From CBDDKS01 sp965230335 (GTDB lineage: Bacteria > Pseudomonadota > Gammaproteobacteria > Enterobacterales > Kangiellaceae): a stretch of 64,000 nucleotides of DNA. This document shows positions 63,501 through 64,000 of this stretch, in pieces; positions within the stretch are counted from its first letter, which is position 1, and each line of letters starts with the position of its first letter. The translations under genes were made by a program, and so were the position numbers. The notes under the pieces were generated by a model. The model saw nothing but the letters and a program-made list of their open reading frames with translations, did not search any database and had not been told where the DNA came from. The stretch covers positions 62,001-126,000 of the forward strand of contig CBDDKS010000006.1 in NCBI GenBank assembly GCA_965230335.1, written 5' to 3'.

Positions 63501-64000
63501 TTTGGACGAATAACTGATCCTGCCCCTATAAATTCATTTGTAACAGGATTTCGTGTTAATGCAGCAGAACCTCTAAAATTAATATCTCTTGCTGAACCAT
63601 CAATCTTTTTTTCCACTTGAACAGAGGCATCGAGTGTTAAAGAACCACTGTCCCAGTTAAATGTCTTACCCAGATTGGCATCATAACGTTCACCACCAGA
63701 AGCATCTGTAATTGATGCAGACAATGAAAAATTATAACCCTCATAATCTTTTCTGGTAATAATATTAAGCACACCACCAATGGCATCTGGACCATAAATG
63801 GCCACTGCATTATCAAAGATAATTTCTATACGATCAATGCGCTCTAATGGGTATGTGCTGATATCAAACGCTTCACCAAATAAGCCTGCTCTGGCAGGTC
63901 TTAAACCATCAATTAACACCAAAGTATACTCTTCTCCTAAACCTCTTAGATTAATACCGGTATCACCAAACTCATTTTCTGCTCGCCCAAATCTCGCAGC
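60506..64000 (-). CDS. TonB-dependent receptor, 5' end outside the window
   Basis: An open frame of about 1164 residues continues past the right edge, so the signal peptide and start are not visible. The plug domain is present: ARFGRAENEFGDTGINLRGL, then VLIDGLRP and AVAIYGPDAIGGVLNIITR. The barrel follows and ends YDLRYSVNF with the C-terminal Phe. The plug-to-barrel part has long acidic loops (DIDGDGRTDNQAL; DEDGNPFTTDEEGNP) that could bind calcium. At well over 1100 residues it is longer than siderophore receptors (about 700-800). It belongs to the large class seen in oligosaccharide or peptide uptake, but the substrate cannot be told. Confidence 0.9.
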   Translation of the reverse strand, partial: AARFGRAENEFGDTGINLRGLGEEYTLVLIDGLRPARAGLFGEAFDISTYPLERIDRIEIIFDNAVAIYGPDAIGGVLNIITRKDYEGYNFSLSASITDASGGERYDANLGKTFNWDSGSLTLDASVQVEKKIDGSARDINFRGSAALTRNPVTNEFIGAGSVIRPNVIADSRASGLAVPLFYVRDIDGDGRTDNQALNERLPAFYYDIDRKIATGAFLSEDETEIARLLNEYDSVNGVTSSSTTGELRDFLNRGVDNLGSDRTFGIGRVQRIGLPNTQAIPAFLAAQNDYTGYYPVYAVAMPEQLADMENISLYDFQENLREDENGNQIAPLPSASLDFNNADDVIEINRLMSARFPTVANTFEPQRGISLAPNTNQVSASISLSQEITDNMRLSLSYTHTRREQEIEFDNSLRKIPVGTSGTLDFYQRRIPFHVAQLQFSDEGFVPTQRPTDVRIDALSFGLNYNFLDDWNLNINGSTNKRDSEALFLNELRVGSDTRNNARFLPPGVGLPATGVFDEDGNPFTTDEEGNPLLSRFGQPLARIRFPGERENDFLWWLPGFSREGNIGAYAENFSIPNRFSFTDSRNNNFNISLNGSLFSLPHGKVRSNFNYSTSSDLVETWSSRDPGSQDIFGSDDVLFITNNLGENLIIENFRTSRRTDSFSLEFSVPVYKNVLLSLAANESQVDLGGDPNTAFQVGLSWNPVRWFNFRWNRSFGDRLPSPLIVGLDTFIEERSGFDALNITPVEGARVGISEPYYIIRGGVSDIAPERNTNDNLGINFNLRDYGLRVGINYSNNMTKNVVTERGLAGFNTGISDLFLQGDISRDTFDLLNDPEFQQAIGGVISNVDNNGNIVLDDEIFSGFVDASQGPQIIGPLEANRLVLDNRFINAGSREVENASFNITKTFDFEKVGRFTIAYNHNRVLTSENVFLDQCDSSQDSFCAEESRLSGLGTREFLFAGQQVQGSLGFTDSRVQGALGFGRSFASAIPEDRGTLRLNWFYSGLSTTLFTSFSSDVHTVFYDFSPGASPSFRGDYITGGVGVVQVSPFGDFFPDAQRLRNTVIRTTKAQRSVNLNMSYTLGSGLRFLDWIGDSGSLSLSINGLFEKPTKVIQEVIRREFTLNDIDAIEFGLLDEGNVPNGNFNVFNANPREKTYDLRYSVNF

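Noticed and set aside
1..64000. CRISPR arrays, tRNA or rRNA genes, prophage
   Set aside because: No regularly spaced direct repeats, tRNA-like cloverleaf, rRNA segments or phage structural genes were seen.

Overview
The window is about 64 kb of AT-rich bacterial chromosome. The gene content and order point to a free-living, respiring gammaproteobacterium, but I cannot name the genus. The main evidence is the mrcA / pilMNOPQ-aroK-aroB-damX cluster, followed by hemE, coaD and a small ferredoxin. It is supported by the prkA-DUF444-spoVR operon, acs, a cytochrome c5, ttcA, metH, speE and a PhaR-type polyhydroxyalkanoate regulator. I saw no rRNA, tRNA, CRISPR array, prophage or intact transposase.

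Layout. 1-2.4 kb: the start of a secreted protein gene and a surface-directed subtilisin. 2.6-7.2 kb: histidine catabolism (hutU, hutH), then pheA behind what looks like a classical phenylalanine attenuator. 7.5-14.6 kb: a lipoprotein hydrolase, a caspase-like lipoprotein, a pentapeptide-repeat/nucleotide-cyclase fusion paired with speE, a DUF2959 lipoprotein and a SprT-like protease. 15.2-19.9 kb: prkA-DUF444-spoVR. 20-23.2 kb: an accessory island. 23.2-38.2 kb: a chemotaxis receptor, ferredoxin, coaD, hemE, damX-like, aroB, aroK, pilQPONM and the divergent mrcA. 38.2-44.7 kb: dedA, phaR, a second accessory island and acs. 45-51 kb: cytochrome c5, a porin-cytochrome pair, then an ECF sigma / anti-sigma / subtilisin / outer-membrane protein operon. 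51-64 kb: a GAF-GGDEF-EAL protein, ttcA, a DnaJ-related pair, a QueF-like protein without the catalytic cysteine, metH, and a TonB receptor cut by the window edge.

The most unusual material is in the two accessory islands. Each carries a member of the same unrecognised family: about 743 residues, one N-terminal membrane anchor and ankyrin-like C-terminal repeats. One copy is intact (40549-42777). The other is broken by a single frameshift (19963-22193). Each island lies beside a duplicated 3' end of the neighbouring housekeeping gene: acs (183 bp, one mismatch) and the chemotaxis receptor (about 83% identical, mostly silent changes). This suggests that accessory immunity- or defence-type DNA entered by recombination at gene ends.

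Two families of small inverted-repeat elements are also scattered through the window: family A, three copies of about 235 bp with about 26-bp ends, and family B, four copies sharing a GTTTATCTTTTATAG end. Several copies sit exactly at the ends of genes and supply part of the stop codon (pheA, aroB, the damX-like gene, the GGDEF-EAL gene).
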